Assembly: GCA_035938395.1 (NCBI GenBank) | Contig: DASZGY010000128.1 | Coordinates: 1-40,753, forward strand | Origin: JALZAA01 sp035938395 | Lineage (GTDB): Bacteria > Actinomycetota > Acidimicrobiia > IMCC26256 > JACDBD01 | Direction of reading: 5' to 3' | Length of the DNA: 40,753 nt | Part shown: piece after piece, positions 1 through 7,463 of the stretch | Position numbering within the stretch: position 1 is the first letter of the stretch | How the letters are laid out: each line of letters opens with the position of its first letter | The notes under the pieces: model-generated | Told to the model about the DNA's origin: nothing | Seen by the model: the letters and a program-made list of their open reading frames with translations, nothing else | The model's database searches: none | Program-made: the position numbers and the translations under genes

Positions 1-41
1 CTACTAACTCCCGACTCGTCGGGGCACTGGAGGGTGGCCAG

Positions 42-905
42 TTGGGCGCAGATCGCGGACACGGTGCAGTTGTAAGGACGGCGGCAGTGGCCGCCGCGGT
101 AATCAGTGCGTTGTGTTTCTCGGCGACTCCCGCATACGCACCGGAACCTGGGCCGCCCGCTGGCGGGGGCCTAGTCAGCGGCGACGCCATCCTCGTGGGG
201 ATCATCGCTCCGGGGCAGGCGGGTGGCGGCGGCACTGTGAGCGCCGGTGATCCGAACGGGCCGGCGCCGTACAAGTACACGTGGGTGCCCGGAGGCGTGT
301 TCGGCGGGCGCGGTCCCAGCTGCGACGCCGGGTTCGGGCAGCCGGGCTGGCTGCACACCCTCGTCGTCACCGACCTCTCCGGAGCCATCGTCAGCCAAGA
401 GGTTCAGTGCCTCGCCTTGAACCCGGACGGCAGCCTCCCCGCGCCGCCGGCGTTGCCGCCGGTGCCGAGCATCGGGGAGATCTGGCGCGCTGCGCTCCGC
501 CAGATCCCGCCGCCCAAGATCGGCATCAACCCGCGCCCGACCGGCCTCACCGGCCTCGAGACGTGGCTCTGGTACGAGGGTCCCGAGGAGCTCCAGGTGA
601 CCACCAGCATCGGGCCGTGGACCGTCACCGGCACTGCGCGCGTCCAGGACGTCGTCTTCGAGATGGGCGAGGGCCGCACCGCCCGGGCCGACCGCGCCGG
701 CTCCGCATCCGACCCGGCCGCGCGCTACGTCTACGAGACGAAGGGCCGGTACCGCGTCGTCGCCACCGCCCGCTGGGGAGCCGACTTCGTCCTCACCGGA
801 CCCGGTCTCCCACCTCGTCCGACCCCAATGGGCGTGGCGGTCCTGCGCTCGAGCGAGGACTACCCGGTCCAGGAAGTCCGCGGCCTGCTCGTCCCGGAGC
901 ACTGA
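42..905 (+). CDS. Secreted protein of unknown function
   Basis: A 287-residue protein, probably exported by Sec. Residues 1-33 form a signal peptide: a short Arg-containing start, an Ala/Val-rich core and an AYA|P cleavage site. The mature part is rich in Pro and Gly and has two Cys that could form a disulfide. It contains the phrase GLTGLETWLWYEG and a beta-rich C-terminal half, recalling the PKD-like secreted proteins of actinobacteria. I recognise no enzyme motif. TTG at 42 was chosen because GGAGGG (29-34) lies 7 nt upstream and the signal peptide starts there; the frame stays open to the window edge, so an earlier start is possible. It lies directly upstream of ylxP, where infB would be expected on the far side, so it looks inserted into a translation operon. 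Function unknown. Confidence 0.7.
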   Translation: MGADRGHGAVVRTAAVAAAVISALCFSATPAYAPEPGPPAGGGLVSGDAILVGIIAPGQAGGGGTVSAGDPNGPAPYKYTWVPGGVFGGRGPSCDAGFGQPGWLHTLVVTDLSGAIVSQEVQCLALNPDGSLPAPPALPPVPSIGEIWRAALRQIPPPKIGINPRPTGLTGLETWLWYEGPEELQVTTSIGPWTVTGTARVQDVVFEMGEGRTARADRAGSASDPAARYVYETKGRYRVVATARWGADFVLTGPGLPPRPTPMGVAVLRSSEDYPVQEVRGLLVPEH

Positions 906-930
906 CGTCCACGTCGCGACGCCGGCCCGC

Positions 931-936
931 CACAAT
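931..936 (+). promoter_or_regulatory. Possible leaderless -10 box of ylxP
   Basis: CACAAT ends 6 nt before the GTG start of ylxP, the spacing of a leaderless transcript. The start has no usable Shine-Dalgarno sequence, since GGAG ends only 2 nt before it. No clear -35 is visible, so this is weak. Confidence 0.3.
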
Positions 937-942
937 GGAGTC

Positions 943-1239
943 GTGCATGCCGCTGCCGTCTGCTTCGATCTCCACGTGCCCGAGAGCCGGTCGCTGAAGG
1001 CGAAGCGGGGCGCGGTCCGCCCGATCGTCGACGGGATTCGCCACAAGTACCGGCTGTCGGTGGCCGAGGTGGACCACCAGGACCAGTGGCAACGGGCAGC
1101 GATCGCCGTCGCGATCGTCGCCGAGAGCGACGGGGGGCTCCGCCGGGTGCTCGAGCAAGTGGAGCGTTACGTTGCGGGCGCTCCGGATGTCGAACTCTTG
1201 GATGTCTCGACTGCATACCTCGAGCCGGAGGACGGCTGA
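943..1239 (+). CDS. ylxP: DUF503 family protein YlxP
   Basis: A 98-residue protein of the DUF503/YlxP family, a small alpha/beta protein usually encoded between infB and rbfA and linked to ribosome maturation; its exact biochemical role is unsettled. The N-terminus reads MHAAAVCFDLHVPESRSLKAKR, matching the family pattern of an LxLHLP-like strand followed by SLKxKR. The length is normal for the family (about 90-100). The GTG start fits the family N-terminus. The stop is followed 1 nt later by the start of rbfA, so the two are almost certainly co-transcribed and translationally coupled. Confidence 0.85.
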   Translation: MHAAAVCFDLHVPESRSLKAKRGAVRPIVDGIRHKYRLSVAEVDHQDQWQRAAIAVAIVAESDGGLRRVLEQVERYVAGAPDVELLDVSTAYLEPEDG

Positions 1240-1240
1240 C

Positions 1241-1615
1241 GTGGCGCGCCCGGGCCAGCCGCCGCGGCGGTACCCGCGGACGGCGCGGGTCAACGAGGTC
1301 GTCCTCGAGACGCTCGCCGAGGAGCTCGAGCGGCTGTCGGACCCCCGGTTGGGCTTCGTCACGCTGACCGGCGTCGAGGTCAGCCCCGATCTGCGGCAAG
1401 CCACCGTCTACTATTCCGTGCTCGGCCCGGCAGAGCAGCACGAAGCGACGTCCAAGGCGCTGCATCACGCCGGGTCGCACTTGCGAACGGTTTTGGGTCA
1501 CCAGGTTCGGCTCAAGTACCTGCCCCGGCTGTCGTTTCGTGAAGACCCCGCGATCACGACCGGCCAGCGAGTGGAGGACATCATCCGGGAGCTCCACCGG
1601 CGGGAGGGGCAATGA
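1241..1615 (+). CDS. rbfA: 30S ribosome-binding factor RbfA
   Basis: A 124-residue RbfA, the KH-fold factor that binds immature 30S subunits and helps mature the 5' end of 16S rRNA. Diagnostic stretches are RVNEVVLETLAEELERLSDPR near the N-terminus, followed by GFVTLTGVEVSPDLRQATVYYS (the central KH strands), and LKYLPRLSFREDPA near the end. GTG at 1241 is preferred over more upstream starts: GGAGGA (1227-1232) lies 8 nt upstream, and the earlier codons overlap ylxP and look unlike the family. The end overlaps nrnA by ATGA. Confidence 0.92.
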   Translation: MARPGQPPRRYPRTARVNEVVLETLAEELERLSDPRLGFVTLTGVEVSPDLRQATVYYSVLGPAEQHEATSKALHHAGSHLRTVLGHQVRLKYLPRLSFREDPAITTGQRVEDIIRELHRREGQ

Positions 1616-2604
1616 CGCAGCCCAGCGCGACGGAGGTGGACCGGGCATTCGATCGCGCCGTGGGAGCGATCGGCGACGCTCCCGACGTCGCGCTCGCGTG
1701 CCACGTCAGTCCCGACGGCGACGCACTCGGCTCGATGCTCGGCCTCTACCACGTCTTGCGCGGCGCCGGCGCGAATTGCGTCGCGTCGTTCCCGACCCCG
1801 TTCGTCGTCGCCCCTCATTACCGCGACCTTCCCGGCCTCGACCAGCTCACGCCGCCGCACGACTTCCCGAGCGAGCCCGCGGTCATGGTCACGTTCGACT
1901 GCGGCGCGCTCGGCCGGCTCGGCGACCTCGAGCAGCCGGCAAAGGCTGCGACCGAGCTGATCGTCATCGACCACCACATCTCGAACGACCGGTACGGCTC
2001 GATCAACGTGGTCGACCCGGACGCGGCGGCCAGCGGATCGCTCGTGTACCGGCTCGTCCGCATGCTCGGCCTGCCCCTGAACCGCGACGCCGCCGTGTGC
2101 CTGTACGCCGCGCTCGTCTGCGACACCGGCCGCTTCCAGTACGACACCACCACGCCCGCCGTCTTCAGCATGGCGCGCGAGCTCGTGCAGCACGACGTCC
2201 CGGTCTCGCGCCTGAGTCGCACGCTCTTCGAGGAGCACCGGTTCGCGTACCTGAAGCTCCTCGGTGACGCGCTGAACAGCGCGCACCTCGTTCCCGAGCG
2301 ACGCTTCGTCTGGACCGCGGTGACCCAGAGCGACCTCGCGAAGCATCAGGTCACGATCGAGGAGGTCGAGGGCCTCATCGACATCCTGCGCCGTACCGCC
2401 GAGGCCGAAGTCACGTGCGTCCTCAAAGAGGAGGCCGACGGCACGGTCCGCGTGAGCCTGCGGTCGCTCGGAGAGGTCGACGTGCGCAGCATCGCCGAGG
2501 CCGAGGGCGGCGGCGGCCACCGCTTCGCCGCCGGCTTCAGCTCCGACGACGGCGTCGACGCAATCGTGGGGCGGATCGAGCACAAGCTTCCTATTGCGCG
2601 CTGA
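1612..2604 (+). CDS. nrnA: DHH/DHHA1 phosphoesterase, nanoRNase/pAp phosphatase NrnA-like
   Basis: A 330-residue DHH-DHHA1 protein of the NrnA type. These degrade 2-5 nt RNAs and dephosphorylate 3'-phosphoadenosine 5'-phosphate in the cytoplasm. Motif I is HVSPDGDALGS (about residues 31-41), motif II carries the Asp of TFDCGALG, motif III is IDHH (about 119-122), and LVCDTGRFQY supplies the fourth metal site. The C-terminal DHHA1 domain has the substrate-binding EGGGGHRFAAGF (about 297-308). All metal ligands appear intact. The ATG overlaps the rbfA stop (ATGA), placing it in the ylxP-rbfA-nrnA-truB operon, a usual position. Confidence 0.92.
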   Translation: MTQPSATEVDRAFDRAVGAIGDAPDVALACHVSPDGDALGSMLGLYHVLRGAGANCVASFPTPFVVAPHYRDLPGLDQLTPPHDFPSEPAVMVTFDCGALGRLGDLEQPAKAATELIVIDHHISNDRYGSINVVDPDAAASGSLVYRLVRMLGLPLNRDAAVCLYAALVCDTGRFQYDTTTPAVFSMARELVQHDVPVSRLSRTLFEEHRFAYLKLLGDALNSAHLVPERRFVWTAVTQSDLAKHQVTIEEVEGLIDILRRTAEAEVTCVLKEEADGTVRVSLRSLGEVDVRSIAEAEGGGGHRFAAGFSSDDGVDAIVGRIEHKLPIAR

Positions 2605-2614
2605 CCGGCCGTTC

Positions 2615-3511
2615 ATGGCCACGCACGGCGTGATCGTCGTCGACAAACCCGCCGGCTGGACCTCGCACGACGTCGTGGCGAAGGTCCGCAAGATCTATCA
2701 CCAGCGACGCGTCGGGCACGCCGGGACGCTCGATCCCGACGCGACGGGCGTGCTCCTCGTCGGGCTCGGACGCGCAACGCGCCTGTTGCGCTTCCTCCAG
2801 GAGACCGGCAAGGGATACCGGGGCACCATCGTGTTCGGCGTGTCGACCACGACCCTCGACGCCTCGGGAGAGGTCGTCGACCGGCGACCGATGCCGATCG
2901 ACCAGGCGGACATCGAGGCGGTCATCCCGGCGTTCCTCGGCGAGATCGAGCAACTCCCGCCGATGGTCTCGGCCGTGAAAGTCGGCGGCCGGCGACTCCA
3001 CGAGCTCGCCCGGCGCGGGGAGGAGATCGAGCGCGCCCCCCGACGTGTGCGCGTCGACCGAATCGACGTCGAAGCGTTCGAGCCCGGTCCGTATCCCGCT
3101 GCGACCGTCCTGGTCGAGTGCAGCAGCGGCACGTACGTGCGGTCGTTGGCCGCGGACATCGGCGGGCGCCTCGGAGGTGTCGCTCACCTCGGTGAGCTCC
3201 GTCGCTTGCATATCGGTTCGTTCACGCTCGACGAGGCCCGTACCCTCGCCGACATCGAAGCGGACCCGGACACGGCCGTGCTGCCACCCGTCACGGCCAT
3301 GCGCGACCTCGAGCAGGTCAGCATCGACGCCGAGCAGGCTCGCGCCGTCGCGCACGGTGTCACGTTCCCGGCCGTGGTGTTCGCGGGCGAGAACGCCGGG
3401 CCCGGTCCGTTCGCGGTAGTCGGGCCTGACGGCGAGTTGCTCGCGGTGTACGAGCGTCGCCGCGCGGCGGTGAAACCGGCGGTGGTCCTCGCGCCGGTCG
3501 AGGCGACCTGA
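2615..3511 (+). CDS. truB: tRNA pseudouridine(55) synthase TruB
   Basis: A 298-residue TruB, which converts U55 in the T-loop of tRNAs to pseudouridine. The N-terminus reads VIVVDKPAGWTSHDVV, and the catalytic loop GHAGTLDPDATGVL contains the nucleophilic Asp (about D40). The KxGGRRLHELAR and CSSGTYVRSLAADIG blocks of the family follow. ATG at 2615 is chosen: it sits 10 nt after the nrnA stop and gives the family N-terminus. An in-frame TTG at 2594 would overlap nrnA and add residues homologues lack. No strong Shine-Dalgarno is visible, so coupling to nrnA is likely. Confidence 0.93.
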   Translation: MATHGVIVVDKPAGWTSHDVVAKVRKIYHQRRVGHAGTLDPDATGVLLVGLGRATRLLRFLQETGKGYRGTIVFGVSTTTLDASGEVVDRRPMPIDQADIEAVIPAFLGEIEQLPPMVSAVKVGGRRLHELARRGEEIERAPRRVRVDRIDVEAFEPGPYPAATVLVECSSGTYVRSLAADIGGRLGGVAHLGELRRLHIGSFTLDEARTLADIEADPDTAVLPPVTAMRDLEQVSIDAEQARAVAHGVTFPAVVFAGENAGPGPFAVVGPDGELLAVYERRRAAVKPAVVLAPVEAT

Positions 3512-3514
3512 CCC

Positions 3515-4474
3515 GTGCGCGTCGTCACCGGCAGCGACGACGCGGCCCTCGCCGCGGTGCGGACCGAAGGCGCGGTCGTCACGATCGGCGCCTACGACGG
3601 CGTGCACCTCGGCCACCAGGCCGTGCTGCGCCTCGTGCGCGAGCTCGCCGACGCCCGCGGGTTCGAGGCTGCGCTGGTCACCTTCGACCGCCATCCCGCG
3701 GAAGTGGTCCGCCCCGAGTCGGCGCCCCGCTTGCTGACGACGCTCGAACAGCGGCTCGAGCTCCTCGACGCGACGGGCGACCTCGATCTGTGCTGGGTGC
3801 TCGCGTTCGACGAAGCGCGCAGCAAGGAAGCGGCGGAGGACTTCGTGCGCGAGGTGCTCGTCGAAGGGATCGGCGCGCGGTTGGTGGTCGTCGGGGCCGA
3901 TTTCCACTTCGGCCATCGCCGGGGCGGCAACGTGCCGCTGCTCGAGCGGATGGGTGCCGAGCTCGGCTTCGAGGTGCTCGGCCTCGGCCTGGTCGCAGTC
4001 GAGGGGGACCCGACCGCCGTGCCGTACTCGTCGACCCGGATCCGTGAGCTGCTGGCCAAGGGTGACGTCGCCGAGGCGGCGCGCCTGCTGGGCCGGCCGC
4101 ACGAAGTGCGCGGGGTCGTGGAGCGAGGCGACCAGCGCGGCGCCGAGCACCTCGGCATGCCGACCGCCAACCTCACCGTCCCCGAACGAATCTGCCTGCC
4201 CGCCGACGGCGTGTACGCGGGGACCTTCGTCGCCGAGGACGAGGTCGAGCGCCCGGCGGCGATCTCGGTCGGGACCCGTCCGACCTTCTACGAGGACGGC
4301 GACGTCCTCGTCGAGGCGTACGTCCTCGACTTCGACGGCGATCTGTATGGGCAGCGGGTGAAAGTGCGCTTCCGCGAGTGGGTCCGTGGCCAAGAGCGGT
4401 TCGATTCCACCGAGGCGCTCGTCGAGCAGATGAACGCCGACGTGGAGGCGACCCGCCGCATCTTGGCCGTCTGA
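3515..4474 (+). CDS. ribF: Bifunctional riboflavin kinase/FMN adenylyltransferase RibF
   Basis: A 319-residue bifunctional enzyme making FMN from riboflavin and then FAD. The N-terminal nucleotidyltransferase domain has GAYDGVHLGHQ (about 25-35), TFDRHPAEVVRP, VVGADFHFGHRRGGN and SSTRIRELL. The C-terminal riboflavin kinase domain starts near 185 and has the GxPTAN signature as GMPTANL, then LPADGVYAG and a terminal LRxExxF-like WVRGQERFDS. The length is typical. GTG follows the truB stop after 3 nt, the normal order in this operon. Confidence 0.94.
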   Translation: MRVVTGSDDAALAAVRTEGAVVTIGAYDGVHLGHQAVLRLVRELADARGFEAALVTFDRHPAEVVRPESAPRLLTTLEQRLELLDATGDLDLCWVLAFDEARSKEAAEDFVREVLVEGIGARLVVVGADFHFGHRRGGNVPLLERMGAELGFEVLGLGLVAVEGDPTAVPYSSTRIRELLAKGDVAEAARLLGRPHEVRGVVERGDQRGAEHLGMPTANLTVPERICLPADGVYAGTFVAEDEVERPAAISVGTRPTFYEDGDVLVEAYVLDFDGDLYGQRVKVRFREWVRGQERFDSTEALVEQMNADVEATRRILAV

Positions 4475-4490
4475 GGCGCCGTGGTACCCT
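4463..4490 (+). promoter_or_regulatory. Candidate rpsO promoter, extended -10
   Basis: TTGGCC (4463-4468), a 16-nt spacer and TACCCT (4485-4490) preceded by TG at -15/-14 (TGG-TACCCT) form a plausible housekeeping promoter overlapping the end of ribF. It would start transcription near 4497, at the base of the leader hairpin. Confidence 0.45.
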
Positions 4491-4494
4491 GAGT

Positions 4495-4518
4495 GTGCGT
4501 CGGCATGTGCTGACGCAT
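4495..4518 (+). promoter_or_regulatory. rpsO leader hairpin
   Basis: Bases 4495-4503 pair with 4510-4518 (7 Watson-Crick pairs, 2 G-U) around a 6-nt loop. It sits between the candidate promoter and the rpsO start, which has no good Shine-Dalgarno. S15 autoregulates through leader RNA structures in several bacteria, so this is a candidate operator; that role is inference. Confidence 0.45.
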
Positions 4519-4550
4519 TCCCACATCAGCACGAAGACCGAAGCTGCTGC

Positions 4551-4808
4551 ATGCCCGACACCACGGCCACGATCGCCGAGCACCGCCTCCACGAGACCGA
4601 CACCGGCTCGCCGGAGGTGCAGGTGGCGCTGCTCACGGAGCGGATCAACCACCTCACGGAGCACCTGAAGGTCCACGCAAAGGACCATCACTCGCGCCGG
4701 GGATTGCTCGTGCTCGTCGGCCGGCGGCGCCGGTTGCTCGACTACCTCCGGCGCAACGACGTCGAGCGGTACCGAGCGCTCATCGCGAAGCTCGGCCTCC
4801 GTCGCTGA
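4551..4808 (+). CDS. rpsO: 30S ribosomal protein S15
   Basis: An 85-residue S15, which binds the 16S rRNA three-way junction early in 30S assembly and forms bridge B4 to the large subunit. The family pattern is clear: TGSPEVQVALLTERI, LTEHLKVHAKDHHSRRGLL and the terminal RRRLLDYLRR. The length is close to the usual 89. It is followed by pnp, a pairing conserved from proteobacteria to actinobacteria, with a structured intergenic region between the two. The upstream 76 nt contain a candidate promoter and a hairpin. Confidence 0.96.
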   Translation: MPDTTATIAEHRLHETDTGSPEVQVALLTERINHLTEHLKVHAKDHHSRRGLLVLVGRRRRLLDYLRRNDVERYRALIAKLGLRR

Positions 4809-4849
4809 GCACGGACACACGAAGGAAGAAGTAGACGAGCAAGGGCAGT

Positions 4850-4904
4850 CGGTTGTCAGTCGCCACCGCCCGGGCCCGACCCGGACCGTGACCACTGAGA
4901 ACCG
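4850..4904 (+). promoter_or_regulatory. Long imperfect hairpin in the rpsO-pnp intergenic leader
   Basis: Bases 4850-4860 pair with 4894-4904 in 10 of 11 positions (one G-G mismatch). Inside, CCGGG (4870-4874) pairs with CCCGG (4880-4884) around a 5-nt loop. A stem-loop at this place is the known RNase III entry site controlling pnp expression in E. coli and Streptomyces, so this is a strong candidate for autoregulation of PNPase. Confidence 0.6.
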
Positions 4905-4941
4905 GATGCCCTCTCCAATCACGCATCAGGAGAGAGGTTCC

Positions 4942-7458
4942 ATGCCTGCCACACAGGCGGATGGCGCAATTCGCGTCGAGGGCGTCGTCAACGACGCCGG
5001 CAAGACCATGTCGTTCGAGACGGGGCGTCTGGCCCCGATGGCCGACGGCGCCGCCGTCGTCAAGATCGGCGACACCACCCTGCTCACCACGGTCGTCACC
5101 GACAAGCCGCGCGAAGGAATCGACTTCTTCCCGCTGACGGTCGACGTCGAAGAGCGTATGTACGCCGCGGGCAAGATCCCGGGGTCGTTCTTCCGTCGGG
5201 AGGGCCGTCCCGGGGAGCAGGCGATCCTGACCTGTCGCCTCACGGACCGGCCCTTGCGGCCCTCGTTCCCCGAAGGGTTCCGCAACGAGGTGCAGGTCAT
5301 CTCGACCATCCTCGGCGCCGACCTCGAGAACCCGCACGACATCGCGTCGATCAACGGCGCGTCGGCGGCGCTGACGGTCTCGGGCATCCCGTTCAACGGC
5401 CCGATCGGCGCCGTGCGGTTGGCGCACCACCGCGGGGAGTGGATCGCCCACCCGACGTACCAGGAGGGTGACGAGTCGACCTTCGAGCTCCTCGTCGCCG
5501 GTCGACGGACCGACGCCGGCGAGATCGCGATCATGATGGTCGAGGCGGGCGGCACCGAGGCGACGTGCGAGCTGTACGAGCAGGGCGCGCCGAAGATCAC
5601 CGAAGAGCTCATCGCCGACGGCCTCGAGGCGTCGAAGCGCTGGATCGGCGCGTCGATCGACCTGCAGTTGGAGCTGCGCACGGCCTACGAGGAAGAGCGC
5701 GGCCCGATCGAGACGATCTCGTACGACGTCCACACGGACTACGACGATGACGTCTACGCGGCCGTCGAGGAGGCTGCCCGCAGCGACGTCGAAGAGGCGA
5801 TGAAGATCGCCGACAAGACGGCCCGTGAGGAGCGCACGCACGAGCTCGATGCCCAGGTGGTCCAGAAGCTCGCGGGCACGAGCGAGTCGCCCGGGAAGTT
5901 CGCCGATCGCGCCGGTCAGATCAAGAAGGCGTTCCGGTCGCTGCAGAAGGACGTCGTGCGCAAGCGCATCGTCAACGAGGGCGCGCGCATCGACGGCCGC
6001 AGCCCTTCCGACATCCGCGTGCTCTCGGCCGAGGTCGGTGTGATCTCCACCGCCCACGGGTCCGGGCTTTTCCAACGCGGCGAGACCCAGGTGCTGAGCG
6101 TCGCGACGCTCGCCATGCCGCGCATGGAGCAGATGCTCGACACCATCGGCGTCGACGAGCGCAAGCGGTACATGCACCACTACAACTTCCCGCCGTTCTC
6201 GACGGGAGAGGTAGGCCGGGTCGGATCGCCGAAGCGGCGTGAGATCGGTCACGGCGCGCTCGCCGAGCGCGCGCTCATCCCTGTTCTCCCGAGCCAGGAG
6301 CAGTGGCCGTACACGATGCGGGTCGTCTCCGACGTGCTGTCGTCGAACGGCTCGACGTCGATGGCCTCCGTCTGCGGCTCGACGCTGTCGCTGATGGACG
6401 CGGGCGTGCCGATCAAGGACGCCGTCGCCGGCATCGCCATGGGCCTCGTGTACGCGGACGGCAAGTACACGACCCTGACCGACATCCTCGGCGCCGAAGA
6501 CGCGTTCGGCGACATGGACTTCAAGGTCGCGGGCACGGCGGAGTTCGTGACCGCACTGCAGCTCGATACGAAGATCGACGGTCTTCCCGCCGACGTCCTC
6601 GCCCAGGCGCTCCACCAGGCGAAGGAGGCGCGCCTCCAGGTGCTCTCCGTGCTCCACGACGCGATCCCCGAGCCGCGCTCCGACGTCCGGGAGCGGGCGC
6701 CGAAGATCGTGAGCTTCGAGATCCCGATCGACAAGATCGGCGAGGTCATCGGTCCGAAGGGGAAGGTCATCAACGCCATCACCCTCGAGACCGGCGCCGA
6801 CGTCTCGGTCTCCGACGACGGCGTCGTCGGCACGGTGACGATCGGCTCGAAGGACGGCTCGCAGGTCGAGGAGGCGCGCCGGCGCATCGACCTGATCCTC
6901 GATCCCCCGATGGCGGAGATCGGCGCCGTATACCCGGGCAAGGTCGTGAACATCACCAAGTTCGGAGCGTTCGTGAACATCCTCCCCGGCCGGGACGGGC
7001 TGCTCCATATCTCGAAGCTGGGTGGTGATCGCCGCATCGACCGCGTCGAGGACGTGCTGAATCTTGGCGATGAGGTCGAAGTGCGCGTTTCCGACATCGA
7101 CAACCAGGGCAAGCTGTCGCTATCCCTCGTCGGTGAGGGCGACGACGCGACTGGGTCACCGCGCTCCGATGGCGGATCGGGCGAGCGGCAGTCAGGCAAT
7201 GGCGAGCCGGATGGGTCGGCTCGCGGCGGACGGGGGCGCGACCGTGATCGGGCGCCCGACCGGGAAGGCGGCAGGGGGGCAGGCCGAGCGAAGGAATCTG
7301 TGTCTTTCGAGCAGTACTGGGAGAACCAGGCCAAAGACGAATTCGGCGACCTCGGCCCGGCTGACGTCGGGCGACCGGAACGCAGCGGCGGCCGCGGGGG
7401 AAGTGGCCGCGGCGGTGGCGGCGGCCGCAGGCGAGGTGGCCGAGGCGGCAGCCGGTAG
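4942..7458 (+). CDS. pnp: Polyribonucleotide nucleotidyltransferase (PNPase)
   Basis: An 838-residue PNPase, the trimeric phosphorolytic 3'-5' exoribonuclease of RNA decay. Domains in order: RNase PH 1 (about 15-145), the all-alpha linker (about 240-325), RNase PH 2 from about 337 with the active-site region SLMDAGVPIKDAVAG, KH (about 592-650, with IGPKGK), S1 (about 660-730), and a tail of about 105 residues rich in Gly, Arg and Asp. The tail has RGG-like repeats and an isolated FEQYWENQAKDEFGDLG segment. ATG at 4942 has AGGAGAG (4928-4934) at good spacing; an in-frame GTG at 4888 lies in the leader hairpin and is unlikely. The stop is 5 nt before the M16 peptidase gene. Confidence 0.96.
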   Translation: MPATQADGAIRVEGVVNDAGKTMSFETGRLAPMADGAAVVKIGDTTLLTTVVTDKPREGIDFFPLTVDVEERMYAAGKIPGSFFRREGRPGEQAILTCRLTDRPLRPSFPEGFRNEVQVISTILGADLENPHDIASINGASAALTVSGIPFNGPIGAVRLAHHRGEWIAHPTYQEGDESTFELLVAGRRTDAGEIAIMMVEAGGTEATCELYEQGAPKITEELIADGLEASKRWIGASIDLQLELRTAYEEERGPIETISYDVHTDYDDDVYAAVEEAARSDVEEAMKIADKTAREERTHELDAQVVQKLAGTSESPGKFADRAGQIKKAFRSLQKDVVRKRIVNEGARIDGRSPSDIRVLSAEVGVISTAHGSGLFQRGETQVLSVATLAMPRMEQMLDTIGVDERKRYMHHYNFPPFSTGEVGRVGSPKRREIGHGALAERALIPVLPSQEQWPYTMRVVSDVLSSNGSTSMASVCGSTLSLMDAGVPIKDAVAGIAMGLVYADGKYTTLTDILGAEDAFGDMDFKVAGTAEFVTALQLDTKIDGLPADVLAQALHQAKEARLQVLSVLHDAIPEPRSDVRERAPKIVSFEIPIDKIGEVIGPKGKVINAITLETGADVSVSDDGVVGTVTIGSKDGSQVEEARRRIDLILDPPMAEIGAVYPGKVVNITKFGAFVNILPGRDGLLHISKLGGDRRIDRVEDVLNLGDEVEVRVSDIDNQGKLSLSLVGEGDDATGSPRSDGGSGERQSGNGEPDGSARGGRGRDRDRAPDREGGRGAGRAKESVSFEQYWENQAKDEFGDLGPADVGRPERSGGRGGSGRGGGGGRRRGGRGGSR

Positions 7459-7463
7459 GCCGG

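Noticed and set aside
2594..2614. TTG at 2594 as the truB start
   Set aside because: It overlaps nrnA and adds residues absent from the family; ATG at 2615 fits the conserved N-terminus.
4853..4875. TTGTCA in the pnp leader as a PafBC-type damage promoter
   Set aside because: At the required 11-nt distance the sequence is CCGGGC, not a TAnnnT box. The match is explained by the hairpin arm.
4780..7008. A 742-codon minus-strand open frame opposite pnp
   Set aside because: Antisense shadow of pnp rich in Arg, Asp and Leu; no domain, signal or ribosome site.
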